The notes below the pieces were generated by a model. That model was not told where the DNA came from. It saw only the letters and a program-made list of their open reading frames with translations, and did no database searches. A stretch of DNA of 39,241 nt from Candidatus Blautia stercorigallinarum. GTDB taxonomy: Bacteria > Bacillota > Clostridia > Lachnospirales > Lachnospiraceae. Below are positions 14,859-23,727 of the stretch, in pieces. Every line of letters starts with the position of its first letter. Position 1 is the stretch's first letter. Location: positions 1-39,241 of the forward strand of contig DXIQ01000045.1 of NCBI GenBank assembly GCA_019112785.1. Reading direction: 5' to 3'. The translations under genes were made by a program, and so were the position numbers.

Positions 14859-16385
14859 TTATCTGTAAAAACAGATAATAGGACAGCCTGCTTCCAGATT
14901 TTCATAAAACTTTCCGGCAAAAGAAACCGGAAGATTAATGCACCCGTGTGAACCATTATAAAGATAAATGCTCCCGCCAAAATACCAACGCCAGTCTGCG
15001 TCATGGAAGCCAATACCGCCGTTAAAAGGCATCCAGTAATCCACAGGTGATTCATAATCATAGCTTCCGTCAGGATTAGGCGCCGGGCGGAGGATCTGAT
15101 CTCTCTGTTTATATTTCAGATAATAAGTGCCTCCCGGCGTTCTCCTGCTGTAGTTATAATAAGTCCCGGATACAAAATCTGAATCCATCAGCAGATTTCC
15201 GTCCTTATAGTACCAGAGATGCTGTTGTGTAAGATCTACCTCCACATAGGTATTCCCTACGTCATTGGCCCCGTATACCGCTCCTCTCTGGGCGTATACC
15301 GGCTCCCGCTGAGTATCGGCATGATTCTGGATATCTGCCAGCAGCTGAAGGCTCTCTCCTTCCTGGTCAATGAGGAATCCATAGTCTCCTCCCTCTACCG
15401 TCACAAGTTCTCCTGTGGCAGTACTTTTGATCACTCTGTCCCTCCCCAGGGTATCATATTTTGCCGCCAGTTCTGCTGCATAGGCCTGGATATTCGCCAT
15501 CAGCCCGTCGGGATTCTCCACACAGTTTCCTGCCTGGTCATAAGTGAACCAGTCCTTCACCCGCATTCCATCCAAAATCTCCCGTTTATCTCCGAAAAGA
15601 TAGGTCACAGTTACTGCCGCACAGCTGTTCCAGACTTCCTGTTGTTTCTTCAGCTTTTCATCATCCTGGAGAACGGCAGGAACTACATATACCCCCTCCT
15701 CTTCTGCAGAAATTTTCTCTTTCCGTTCTTCTATCCCGTCCTTTACCTTTTCCAGAAACAGCTCTTCATCAATCACCGTTCCCTGAGTCTCTTTCTTTAT
15801 GACAAACTGATTATTCTCAAAAGCAATATAGGCGTCTTTGGCAGGAGTCATATTCTCTTTTTGCATACTTGGAAAAGACAGGATCTTTTCCCTGAGCTTT
15901 TCCTGATCTACAGAAGCGCTGTGATCTGCAGGATAGGTTTCCCCTTTAAACAAACCTTTTGGCCAGAGAAAAGCATTCTGCTCCTCCAAAACTGCCTGAG
16001 CCGCATTTTCCGATTGATATGTATAACCAATGTCCCTGCCCTGGATCTTTTCTGTGCCGTCCTTAAAAACGATCTCAACAGAATAATTTTCCACCTGGTT
16101 TTTTATAGCCTGCTCAGCCTCCTCTGCGGTCATATTTTCACAGAGGACCGAACCGATCCTGGTGCCCTCAAAAAATCTGCCGCTGTAATACCAGACTCCG
16201 CAGAAATAAACGATAGCCAGGAACCCTACTCCGATGCCTGCTGCTATACAGGCTTTTTTCTTCTCCCACTTTTTTCCTTTAAACAGAGCAAGGTATTTTT
16301 CCTTTATCCTTTTCGGAATTTTCTTTTTATCCCCACCTGCTTCTTCTACGGTCTGCTCCATAGCCTTCTCTATCTTCTCATCCAT
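14859..16385 (-). CDS. Membrane-anchored L,D-transpeptidase (YkuD) with peptidoglycan-binding domains
   Basis: The product (508 residues from the ATG) has a basic cytoplasmic tail, a membrane helix at about residues 45-67, two PG_binding_4-like regions (GTRIGSVLCENMTAEEAEQA onward, up to about residue 330), and a C-terminal YkuD domain. The catalytic motif is HDADWRWYFGGS to SHGCINLPV, with the nucleophile Cys in SHGCINL. It would form 3-3 crosslinks or attach proteins to the cell wall. The ATG at 16385 has GGGAG nine bases upstream. A TTG codon directly before it is also open. It lies between the tRNA remnant and glpP, on the same strand. Confidence 0.93.
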   Translation of the reverse strand: MDEKIEKAMEQTVEEAGGDKKKIPKRIKEKYLALFKGKKWEKKKACIAAGIGVGFLAIVYFCGVWYYSGRFFEGTRIGSVLCENMTAEEAEQAIKNQVENYSVEIVFKDGTEKIQGRDIGYTYQSENAAQAVLEEQNAFLWPKGLFKGETYPADHSASVDQEKLREKILSFPSMQKENMTPAKDAYIAFENNQFVIKKETQGTVIDEELFLEKVKDGIEERKEKISAEEEGVYVVPAVLQDDEKLKKQQEVWNSCAAVTVTYLFGDKREILDGMRVKDWFTYDQAGNCVENPDGLMANIQAYAAELAAKYDTLGRDRVIKSTATGELVTVEGGDYGFLIDQEGESLQLLADIQNHADTQREPVYAQRGAVYGANDVGNTYVEVDLTQQHLWYYKDGNLLMDSDFVSGTYYNYSRRTPGGTYYLKYKQRDQILRPAPNPDGSYDYESPVDYWMPFNGGIGFHDADWRWYFGGSIYLYNGSHGCINLPVSFAGKFYENLEAGCPIICFYR

Positions 16386-16553
16386 CAATGAAAACTCCCG
16401 ATTCTTAATTTATTTCTTTTTTGCAGTCTGAACTTCAATGTTCTCTCTTCGGATAGTATACCATGCAGCAGATTCTTTTGCTGAAAATTTCATGAACTTC
16501 ATAATATTTAAGATATTCGTCACAAAGTGTAATATCTTTTATATTTTCTCGTT

Positions 16554-16592
16554 AAAAAAATAAGCATAGGAACCCTTAACATTCCTATGCTT
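16554..16592 (-). terminator. Terminator at the chromosomal side of the element junction
   Basis: AAGCATAGGAA (16562-16572) is perfectly inverted as TTCCTATGCTT (16582-16592), and on the reverse strand the stem is followed by TTTTTTT (16560-16554). It would stop leftward transcription coming from the severed tRNA side before the L,D-transpeptidase gene. Confidence 0.75.
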
Positions 16593-16656
16593 ACCATGAA
16601 AGCATGAGACCTTTCTATAAATATTTTTTAATTATACTTTGGCTCTTTTAGAATAC

Positions 16657-16688
16657 AAGAAAAGCTTGGCATCTGCCAAGCTTTTCTT
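16657..16688. terminator. Perfect hairpin beside the tRNA remnant
   Basis: AAGAAAAGCTTGGC (16657-16670) is exactly inverted at 16675-16688 across the loop ATCT. It starts one base past the tRNA 3' remnant on the reverse strand and probably was the terminator of that tRNA gene. Confidence 0.65.
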
Positions 16689-16689
16689 A

Positions 16690-16712
16690 CAGGGGATGAG
16701 GGATTCGAACCC
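16690..16712 (-). other. tRNA 3'-end remnant, likely attachment site (attL/attR) of the conjugative element
   Basis: On the reverse strand the sequence contains a T-arm core GGGTTCGAATCCC (16712-16700) followed by TCATCCCCTG, which looks like an acceptor-stem strand and discriminator. No D-arm or anticodon arm is found upstream, and the 5' half of the T-stem reads ACGGG, which does not pair with CCCTC. So only the 3' end is present, as left behind when an integrase uses a tRNA 3' end as target. CCA is not encoded. The isotype cannot be assigned. Confidence 0.6.
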
Positions 16713-17038
16713 GTATACATATTCTATTTTAGACTCTAATGTTTCTGATATAGCTTAAATGTTCGCATATATACTGGATTTATCATATTTTTCTGGAACT
16801 TTGTTTATGTTTATACTTGAATGTTTGAGCCTATTTTTGAAGCTATGCAACACGAAATACAACACGCTTTATTTTAGAAGATGATACAATATTTCTTTCC
16901 CCGGTTGGCAGCCGGGGGAAGTATTTAAATATGAAGTTATTCGATCGGTGTCTCCTCTCCTGCATTTCTTTTTCACAAAGAGTGCGTGGTTGCAACGAAA
17001 TTTATCACCTCGAATAATGTCATTTCCGCGTTTGTCAT
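16713..17038. other. Non-coding left end of the element
   Basis: This A/T-rich stretch has no credible gene. It holds a direct repeat CAACACG at 16848-16854 and 16860-16866, which could be an integrase arm site, and a GC-rich hairpin at 16897-16920 (TTCCCCGG inverted with one bulge). The hairpin may terminate the leftward conjugation operon, though a T-run is lacking. Confidence 0.45.
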
Positions 17039-18475
17039 TTAAAGACCCATTGTTTTTCTTTTTCCAGCTGATATTTTTTGTGTCTTTTCTGGTTCTATAG
17101 AAGACTGTCGCTGAAGCTCTCCAATAAGAGGTTGAACAGTGGTCTGTACCTCTATGTCTTGAGATGGCTCATAGCCGTTGGCCGCATATTCTTCTACAGT
17201 CATGCCTGCGTCACGAGCCTCCTGTTCTATCTCCTTTTCCACCTGTTCCCCGGATTCAGAAAAATTAATAGTGACCGTCGGCTCTTTCCCGATAAGCTCC
17301 GGAAGTCGTTCATATTCTTCTATAGGTATTTGTTCAATCAATTCTGGGGAAATTTCATGCAGCGCAAGGATTTCATCACGGGCAGCTTCTATATTCAACG
17401 AAGGATTGTCCAACTGACCGCCATCAATTTCTTTAAAAAAGCGGTCAAAAAGAGTATAATCGTATCCTCCTTCTGAAGTCTGAACATATAAATAAGACTC
17501 TTGATCTAAATGATAGGCAGCTTCATCTGCAGATACGTTTTCTGTTCGAGAGACTATTTCATTTTGCGACAGATCCTCCTGCTGGATATATAGCTTATAA
17601 TTATGTATGATCCTCTCAGATATTTTCTCTGCGTCTGCGCAAGCCCGGAAAAGTTCGTTTGGGTCTTTGCGGAGCGCTCCGATCCAGGACAACAGATAAT
17701 CGCTGTGGTCTTCAAGCACTTCCCCGGAAGGGTCTAATTCCAAATCCGATTCAATAAATAAAGCGCCCAGTTCAGCCCGCAGTTCTTCTTTGGCATAATC
17801 TTCATCACCAAATTTCATGCCAAATTTACGATTCAGCCGGGCTGAATGCCCGGTGCTATGCCCCATCTCATGAACCAATGTAGCCACAAAGGACTTAGCG
17901 TCTTTGAATTGATAGCGTGCGGGAATTACAATATGATCCGCACTTTTATTATAATAGGCGCTGTCCTGCGGTACTTCATAAACAGGACATTCGCTGCTTT
18001 TTATAAGCTGATCTCCTATTTGCATAATATCTAGTTCGTATTCTTTAACCGGAAGATCCGGATAGCCTTCCACCTGTTCTGCGTTAAACACATAAAAGTA
18101 AGATACCTTCGGCCTATCCAGTTCCTTAATCTCTTCTATCTCCTGGCCGTCTTCTGTCTGTGTCTTTACTTTTGTCTCAAAAATCCATTTTTCACATAAA
18201 ACACCATGCTCATCATTTTTTAATCGGTATCCTGCTTTTTGGAGCTGACGAAAGGTCATCCACCGTGGATCTTTATATCCAGCCTCATTTCCTGCAATCA
18301 TTAGGCGCAGTCGGTTTCCTCCCCGGTAAGTCACCTGGCTTTCCGGATTATATGGCACAAGCCCTTGTATAGACCAAGCTCTGGCATTATTATGGTATCC
18401 TTCCTCCATAAGCTGGATTACTTTTTCTACAAGTTCTTTCCGGCTGTCCATGACCTTCTCAAAGGCTCCTGCCAT
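17039..18475 (-). CDS. ArdC/LtrC-like protein with zincin metallopeptidase motif
   Basis: The 478-residue product has an N-terminal ArdC-like ssDNA-binding domain (about residues 10-130, ARAWSIQGLVPYNPESQVTY and PRWMTFRQLQKAGYRL) and an MPTase-PolyVal zincin domain with the zinc motif HEMGHSTGH at about 202-210 and a downstream Glu in EELRAELGALF. ArdC-type proteins protect incoming single-stranded DNA against restriction. The C-terminal about 190 residues are acidic and unassigned. It is the last gene of the leftward conjugation operon. An GGTGAAGGA site precedes the ATG, inside the small upstream gene. Confidence 0.87.
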   Translation of the reverse strand: MAGAFEKVMDSRKELVEKVIQLMEEGYHNNARAWSIQGLVPYNPESQVTYRGGNRLRLMIAGNEAGYKDPRWMTFRQLQKAGYRLKNDEHGVLCEKWIFETKVKTQTEDGQEIEEIKELDRPKVSYFYVFNAEQVEGYPDLPVKEYELDIMQIGDQLIKSSECPVYEVPQDSAYYNKSADHIVIPARYQFKDAKSFVATLVHEMGHSTGHSARLNRKFGMKFGDEDYAKEELRAELGALFIESDLELDPSGEVLEDHSDYLLSWIGALRKDPNELFRACADAEKISERIIHNYKLYIQQEDLSQNEIVSRTENVSADEAAYHLDQESYLYVQTSEGGYDYTLFDRFFKEIDGGQLDNPSLNIEAARDEILALHEISPELIEQIPIEEYERLPELIGKEPTVTINFSESGEQVEKEIEQEARDAGMTVEEYAANGYEPSQDIEVQTTVQPLIGELQRQSSIEPEKTQKISAGKRKTMGL

Positions 18476-18572
18476 TTTCCTTCACCTCTTCCTCCTCTTC
18501 CAGATCCTCTTCTTCAACAATTCCTTCTTCTTCCGTAATACCCCAAAATTCTTCCCACTCTTTTTTATCCAT
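18459..18572 (-). CDS. Very acidic 37-residue protein between virD4 and the ArdC-like gene
   Basis: The ATG at 18572 lies inside the end of virD4 (8-base overlap with its stop), and the TGA lies 17 bases inside the ArdC-like gene. The product begins MDKKEWEEFWGITEEEG and then is almost purely Glu/Asp, with a short basic end. The tight overlap on both sides points to translational coupling. The AAAGG site upstream is weakly placed. No family is recognised. A DNA-mimic or anti-restriction role is only a guess from its acidity and its neighbour. Confidence 0.5.
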   Translation of the reverse strand: MDKKEWEEFWGITEEEGIVEEEDLEEEEEVKENGRSL

Positions 18573-20694
18573 ATATTTGTTTTTCCTTTCTATTAAGCAT
18601 AAGTAATCTTCTTCTTTGATTCATTTTTTGTGCCGATAGCTCCGGATCATAAAAAGTCTGGATTTCTTCTTTTGTCATACCGTCCTCTAATGCCTGTATG
18701 ACTTCCTCCGTCTGCTCCGGATCCAGTGGATACCAGTTTAACCAGTCATAGACGTTCCCTTTTGATAAATCAAACTCTCTGTCTTTTTCGTCCATTTCTT
18801 TGATCCGCTCGGCATTTCTTTCCATGATCCCTTTGACTGTCTCTTCATCAGGAAGCTGCTCTTCAAAAAGGTCCAGATTCAGGAAACTATCTTTATCCAG
18901 GATAATATATTGGGATTTCATTCCATTTTTTTCCATATCCTTGTAAAAAGTCACCTCATCTTCTGTTAAAGATTCAACCGAAGACTGTTCTATATCCCGG
19001 TATGTCAGCCGGTCCTTTTTTGCACGTTCCGGAACTATGTAGGGGCCCAGTTCTGCCGCTTTCTGAAAACGGGGACATTTTTCCGTCTTATACTTATCAT
19101 CCAGGACCGGATCCTCTCCTCCCAGAAGGATTATGCACTGCTCTTTCTTTAACTTTCTTACTTCATCCTCAAACATGAGCTTGCGGCCTAAACTATCCGT
19201 ATTACTGCTCACAGATCCATGTTCACCATAGGTTTTTCCGCTACTTCTTTTGTTTAAGGTAAATTCTCCAAGCAGATTGCTGATGTATTCATAGGATCCC
19301 TTTTCTCCGGATCCTAGATAGATTAATGTATCTGAGTTACCAAAGATAGTCTCCCAGTCCTTCTCATGGATAGACTTTAATTGTGAAATACTCTGTATAA
19401 AGATCTTTGCATAGATCCTTCTTGATCGGATCGTTGCAATCTCACGGATAAAGTCTCCTGGCATTTTAATGTTTGCGTACTCGTCAAGGTAGAACCCTAC
19501 ATCAAAAGGCAGTGCGCCGCCGCATTCTCTGGCCTGGCGGAAAAGGATCTGGAAGAGCTGGGTATAGAACATACCAACGATAGGGGAATATAAAATGTTT
19601 TCGTCTGGGATCAGAACAAAAAACGCAACCTTTTTCTTTGGATTTCCATGTACTCCCAATCCGACAGCATAAAGATCGCACTCGTCATAGTTCATTAGCC
19701 ACTGCACCTTTTCCAGCCGGAAACACTGCAGCCTGGCATAGAGGATTGCCAGGATTGACTGCATAGTCTCCTGGGCACCACTCTTAAAAATCTTGTAATT
19801 CTTTACAGCCGGGTGGCTGCTTCCGAACTCACTGGAAGTTTCCAGGTAATCCAGGATTCTCTCATATTCATTCTTTTCGTCTGAAACTGTGACCATATCC
19901 AGGTACTTAAATACACTGCTCCAGTTCTGCTCGCTCTTGCTACACTCAAACCAAACGTAGTCAAAAATACTTACCAGCAACATTTTCGGGCCATCTTCCC
20001 AGAACTGGTCCCCCGAGATCCGGTCACCGCCCTTCGTATTTGCCATAATGTTATCCACCAGGACGCTTACATCTTCCTCTTCCTGCAGATAGGCAAACGG
20101 ATTGTAGTGCAAGCTCCGAGTAAAGTCGATCAGATTCAGGACACGGACATGATACCCTTTCTGTTCCATGTAATTGCCAATGGACCGCAGGGTATCGCCT
20201 TTTGCGTCTGTAATTACATAGGCTCCATGACAGTTTGTCACATTCGGATAGATCACACGGAAGCCTTTACCTCGGCCGGAGCCTCCAATAATCACCTGGT
20301 TATTATTCATATCTGATTTTTGGGGATAATAACTAACCCGTAAATGTTCCGACAGAATGTGGTTATCCTGCTCGTTAGGCTCTGCAAGCTTCCGGTTCAA
20401 AGTCTTAATATTACCCCATTTTGCAGTCCCGTATTCCTGTCCGAACCGGAAGTTGCCGCTCTGCTGAAGCATATATGCCAGTAAAAAGATACCAATGGCA
20501 AATCCCAGCAGTAAAAACAGGGGTGTTGTCCGATTCCAATAGTTTGCAATAGGGTGTGACTGTATCTCTTCCAAACGCCTTTCCATAAACTCCAGATCCA
20601 TGCCATTCTCCAGTAAGGCAGAGAGATAATAGGCGATCACAAAGACTAGCAGCATACCTATGCCGGAAAAAATATATACTTGCTTTTTCTTCAT
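18565..20694 (-). CDS. VirD4/TraG-type coupling ATPase
   Basis: The 709-residue type IV coupling protein brings the relaxase-DNA complex to the secretion channel. Two N-terminal membrane helices (about residues 7-27 and 58-77) precede the ATPase. Walker A is GGSGRGKGFR at about 133-142, Walker B is GFYLDEYANI at about 400, and SGDQFWEDGPKML and FIQSISQLKSI are conserved T4CP stretches. The last about 45 residues (TEEVIQALEDGMTKEE to DPELSAQKMNQRR) resemble the end of the coiled-coil relaxosome protein at 23724-24572. It starts 4 bases after the upstream gene. Confidence 0.94.
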   Translation of the reverse strand: MKKKQVYIFSGIGMLLVFVIAYYLSALLENGMDLEFMERRLEEIQSHPIANYWNRTTPLFLLLGFAIGIFLLAYMLQQSGNFRFGQEYGTAKWGNIKTLNRKLAEPNEQDNHILSEHLRVSYYPQKSDMNNNQVIIGGSGRGKGFRVIYPNVTNCHGAYVITDAKGDTLRSIGNYMEQKGYHVRVLNLIDFTRSLHYNPFAYLQEEEDVSVLVDNIMANTKGGDRISGDQFWEDGPKMLLVSIFDYVWFECSKSEQNWSSVFKYLDMVTVSDEKNEYERILDYLETSSEFGSSHPAVKNYKIFKSGAQETMQSILAILYARLQCFRLEKVQWLMNYDECDLYAVGLGVHGNPKKKVAFFVLIPDENILYSPIVGMFYTQLFQILFRQARECGGALPFDVGFYLDEYANIKMPGDFIREIATIRSRRIYAKIFIQSISQLKSIHEKDWETIFGNSDTLIYLGSGEKGSYEYISNLLGEFTLNKRSSGKTYGEHGSVSSNTDSLGRKLMFEDEVRKLKKEQCIILLGGEDPVLDDKYKTEKCPRFQKAAELGPYIVPERAKKDRLTYRDIEQSSVESLTEDEVTFYKDMEKNGMKSQYIILDKDSFLNLDLFEEQLPDEETVKGIMERNAERIKEMDEKDREFDLSKGNVYDWLNWYPLDPEQTEEVIQALEDGMTKEEIQTFYDPELSAQKMNQRRRLLMLNRKEKQIYG

Positions 20695-20698
20695 ATCC

Positions 20699-22384
20699 TC
20701 ACCCCTTGATAAGTTTTAATTTTTCCGGTTCGTTTTTTGTCAGATTCTTAACAGTGCTAAATCCACGTTTCACCGGATCAAAATGGGAAAGCAACTCTTT
20801 ACTGTCCATACTTGGTTTCATCTTCCCTTTTCCGTCACAGATCAACTGTCTGTGATTTTTAGAGATATAAGCAACAAATGTTTTCCCACTATTTCCGCCC
20901 TGGAGATCTGTTTCAAAAACATTCCCAGAAGGGCACAGAAAATAAGAATCTTTTAATCCCGGTATTTTTGCCAGGAAAGTTTCTTCTCCTTTTTCTACTA
21001 CCATGCTCTCATTTATGGTCACTTTTTGATATGCCGGGTCTGCGTCAAGTTTCCGGTAATTTGGATCCACATTCAGATCAGTCCGATTTTCGTTTTTTTT
21101 TGAGATACCAGACCGTCCTGTCTTTACCTCTGGGGCGCTCTTTATATAGTCTTCTGCCCGCATTTCTGAAGACTGCATATATTCTCCCATGCTCATTTCC
21201 TGCATTGGCGGCGCTGGTTTTCCGCTGTCCTGCATGATCTGATCCTGATACATCCCGTACCAGCCTTTTACCCGGTCTGCGTCTGCCGCCGCATATAAGA
21301 TCATAGTTCCCTTGTCGTTGATCTTCAAATTTGGCATTACACAATAATTAATATGTAAGTTATTAAAGTCCTCCAGCATTTCTTCCACTTTATCCTGGCT
21401 GATCGGGATATTGACAAGCTGGGTTTTCCCGTTGGTCAGGTTCATGAGGTCTTTATACTCCTGTCTGCCACCACGCAGTAATTGATCTGTAGCATAATTA
21501 CTGTACCAATTCCTAACAGCCACTTCATCTTTTTTCAGATACATAACTTGGAGCAATCCGTCTCCTGTCCGCATATCATCTATAATATGGTAGTTAATTC
21601 CCAGTCGCTGAAATTCTTCTTTCATCTGGCTTAATATTTCACCGCTGTTTTGAGCCGGTACATTCATATACCCTATCTGGCTTTTATTACCAGCCATAGT
21701 CTGGAGTTCCTGGGCCGTTTTTTCTCCGCCTTGCCGGATATGTTTTTGGCAGAAGCTTTCCTGCCAACTTCGAATCTTCTCTTCATCTTTTTTTGCATAG
21801 AGAATTTCTCTTGTCCCATCCCCTATATTGGTATCCGGCAACAAATAATAGGAAACGTTTAATTTCTGCAGATCCTCTTTCATTTCTTTTAGCAGGCCAT
21901 TTTCTTCTGTAGGAATCGTCATAATCCCAGTATGGGCTTCTCCCCCGGCCAGTTCCTTCAGAATCTTATCATTCGCAAAGTCTCCCTTTTCCAGACGCTT
22001 TTGACAGTATTTTTCAAACCACGGGCGGACGATACTTTTATATTTTGAGGGATATACGATCTGAACCATCCCATCCCCGGCATTTAGATCCGGAAGGATA
22101 TGGTAAGGGATCTTGAGTTTTTCCAGGTCTTCTTGTACTCTCCGCATATGGATCTCATCTTCTGCAGGTATATTCAGATAGTCCAAGTTTCCTCCTGTTT
22201 TTTGGATAAACTTTGCTAGATTTTCATATTCCCCTGGAGTCAACTCCCGGTTCTGAACTTTTTTCATGGCCCACTGCAATAGTCTAAGAATTTCCTGTAC
22301 TACGTAGGCGCTTCCTTTAACCAGCATAGCAGTTCCCTCTATAGCTCCGGTCAGCACATAACCCATTTCTGCATTTTCATTCAT
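20699..22384 (-). CDS. Four-fold repeat protein related to PcfB/DUF3801
   Basis: The product (561 residues) starts MNENAEMGYVLTGAIEGT and has an N-terminal helical part like DUF3801/PcfB. It is followed by four tandem repeats of about 85 residues. Each repeat has the pattern L-x(2)-L-x-I-x-Y-x(3)-PD-x(3)-GDG-x(3)-I-x-Y, then a W-x(3)-Y helix and a G-rich linker. The last about 100 residues form a separate domain (SYFLCPSGNVFETDLQGG). PcfB-type proteins are accessory factors of relaxosomes. The start at 22384 is preferred because AAGGAATGGGG lies before it, while the ATG at 22435 has no site. It directly precedes virD4. Confidence 0.75.
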   Translation of the reverse strand: MNENAEMGYVLTGAIEGTAMLVKGSAYVVQEILRLLQWAMKKVQNRELTPGEYENLAKFIQKTGGNLDYLNIPAEDEIHMRRVQEDLEKLKIPYHILPDLNAGDGMVQIVYPSKYKSIVRPWFEKYCQKRLEKGDFANDKILKELAGGEAHTGIMTIPTEENGLLKEMKEDLQKLNVSYYLLPDTNIGDGTREILYAKKDEEKIRSWQESFCQKHIRQGGEKTAQELQTMAGNKSQIGYMNVPAQNSGEILSQMKEEFQRLGINYHIIDDMRTGDGLLQVMYLKKDEVAVRNWYSNYATDQLLRGGRQEYKDLMNLTNGKTQLVNIPISQDKVEEMLEDFNNLHINYCVMPNLKINDKGTMILYAAADADRVKGWYGMYQDQIMQDSGKPAPPMQEMSMGEYMQSSEMRAEDYIKSAPEVKTGRSGISKKNENRTDLNVDPNYRKLDADPAYQKVTINESMVVEKGEETFLAKIPGLKDSYFLCPSGNVFETDLQGGNSGKTFVAYISKNHRQLICDGKGKMKPSMDSKELLSHFDPVKRGFSTVKNLTKNEPEKLKLIKG

Positions 22385-22467
22385 TGTAAATTCCCCATTC
22401 CTTGTGAAATAATATTCAGGCAAGCAACAAGTCATCAGCTTTGCTTTGGCTTGTTGCTTTTACTTCT

Positions 22468-22791
22468 TTACAATTTCAATACCTTATGTCGGTAAGTCTC
22501 TTTTTCAATCATCTCTTTCTTTTCGTTGTTTCTCTCATCTTTCTTTGGTTCCTTTTCCTGTCCCGGAGGTTTAGGAGCTGCAGCAAGGAACTGTTTTTTC
22601 TGATCTTCCGAAAGCTGATCCATATAAACATCAAGGAGTCCTTCCTTCTCCAGAAATTCCCGGAGCACATTTATCCGGTCAGTCAAATTAAGTGACAGCC
22701 GGTCCATACTTTCTGCGAGACCCTCATATGCATTTATTTGTTCTTTTGTAAGATATCCCCGGATCTTCTCCATTCCGTCTGTATATTCCAT
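22468..22791 (-). CDS. Unknown 107-residue helical protein of the element
   Basis: The product is predicted to be all helical, with a charged C-terminal tail (GQEKEPKKDERNNEKKEM). The core TKEQINAYEGLAESMDRLSL and DLLDVYMDQLSEDQKKQFLAAA-like segments suggest a small helical bundle. No family is recognised. The ATG follows AAGAGGTGAAAAATT, which overlaps the end of the small gene upstream. It lies between the DUF5688 and DUF3801-like genes in the transfer operon. Confidence 0.7.
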   Translation of the reverse strand: MEYTDGMEKIRGYLTKEQINAYEGLAESMDRLSLNLTDRINVLREFLEKEGLLDVYMDQLSEDQKKQFLAAAPKPPGQEKEPKKDERNNEKKEMIEKETYRHKVLKL

Positions 22792-22797
22792 AATTTT

Positions 22798-22920
22798 TCA
22801 CCTCTTTTCTTTATCCCTATTATCCGGTATTTTCTCTGTTGATTTTTCTCTTGTCTTATTTATCAGCACTCTGTAATGGTTTAATCTATGTATGGTATCT
22901 GCTTTATTTTTCTGGTTCAT
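22798..22920 (-). CDS. Basic 40-residue protein of the element
   Basis: The frame begins MNQKNKADTIHRLNHYRVLI and is strongly basic. The ATG has a very good ribosome site, AGGAGG, six bases upstream, stronger than most genes around. The TGA precedes the next ATG by only a few bases, and that gene's AGAGGTG site overlaps this gene's end. Operon position and site quality make a real gene likely. Nucleic-acid binding is only suggested by charge. Confidence 0.6.
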   Translation of the reverse strand: MNQKNKADTIHRLNHYRVLINKTREKSTEKIPDNRDKEKR

Positions 22921-22944
22921 TCTGTTTCCTCCTATTTTCAAATA

Positions 22945-23727
22945 TTAAAAAGACAGACCTTTATGTTTCTTATTCTCCTGGTTTTCTGGTTTCTTATGGT
23001 CGCCCTTAGACAGTTGCTGGTTCTTCAAACGTTTTTCAAAAGATTCTGCCAGCTCAAACACCTTATTTTTCGTATCATAATGATATACGCTGTTTGCCAG
23101 ACGTTCTTCCGGCGCAACTTGATTCTGATTTACTGCCTTTACCATAGCTTCCAGATCCTGGCGCTTTGTATTCCCATCATCTGGTACAACGATTGTTTCA
23201 TGGATGGATGAGGGCAAGATGTAATAATTGCCTTTCATTTGTCTTCCGACCTGATCCATGACGCCGGGATAAAAGATTGCTGCCGCCCCTTCTGATTTTC
23301 GCTCATTTGTAATCACAAGCATGGGGTATCTCGTGTCTGCTGTTGTTTCCAGATCATCTAATATTTGTTGCAGCTCCTCCGCTGTCATTTCAGCCTTTTC
23401 CTCTTCCGGCATCATATCCATGCATAGTTCGGCCATTAGCTTATTCATGTCCGTAATCTGTGCTGGGAAAATTCTGGATGAGTTTGCCGCAGCGTCACGG
23501 AACAACTGATCTTTTGTTATACCGAAAGCTTCCAGCATAGGATTAGTCACATCTGCTGAAACAGGATGTTCCTCTTTTTGCTGCAGCAAAACATGTGCCG
23601 TTATAGCCAGGTTTTCTCTTCTTTCATAGGGTATATCCTGCTGTGCATATAGAATTTTCCCCACAGATGATACTTTTATAAACAGTTGCTTTCTCACCGC
23701 TTCATAATCTTTTATATCTAAGTTCAT
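22945..23727 (-). CDS. DUF5688 family protein
   Basis: The 260-residue product shows the DUF5688 hallmark in its centre: MLVITNERKSEGAAAIFYP, GNYYILPSSIHETIVVPDDG and VNQNQVAPEERLANSVYHYD. The N-terminal part is shorter than the usual family length of about 300 residues. The C-terminal tail is basic and disordered (KGDHKKPENQENKKHK). The family is common in conjugative elements of Clostridia, and its function is unknown. Its ATG overlaps the upstream stop as ATGA, so it is translationally coupled. Confidence 0.75.
   Translation of the reverse strand: MNLDIKDYEAVRKQLFIKVSSVGKILYAQQDIPYERRENLAITAHVLLQQKEEHPVSADVTNPMLEAFGITKDQLFRDAAANSSRIFPAQITDMNKLMAELCMDMMPEEEKAEMTAEELQQILDDLETTADTRYPMLVITNERKSEGAAAIFYPGVMDQVGRQMKGNYYILPSSIHETIVVPDDGNTKRQDLEAMVKAVNQNQVAPEERLANSVYHYDTKNKVFELAESFEKRLKNQQLSKGDHKKPENQENKKHKGLSF

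Noticed and set aside
15219..16391. 390-residue forward frame opposite the L,D-transpeptidase
   Set aside because: It is an antisense shadow; the reverse strand encodes a clear YkuD enzyme.
16690..16800. Intact tRNA gene
   Set aside because: Only the T-arm and acceptor strand exist; no anticodon or D-arm, and the T-stem does not close.
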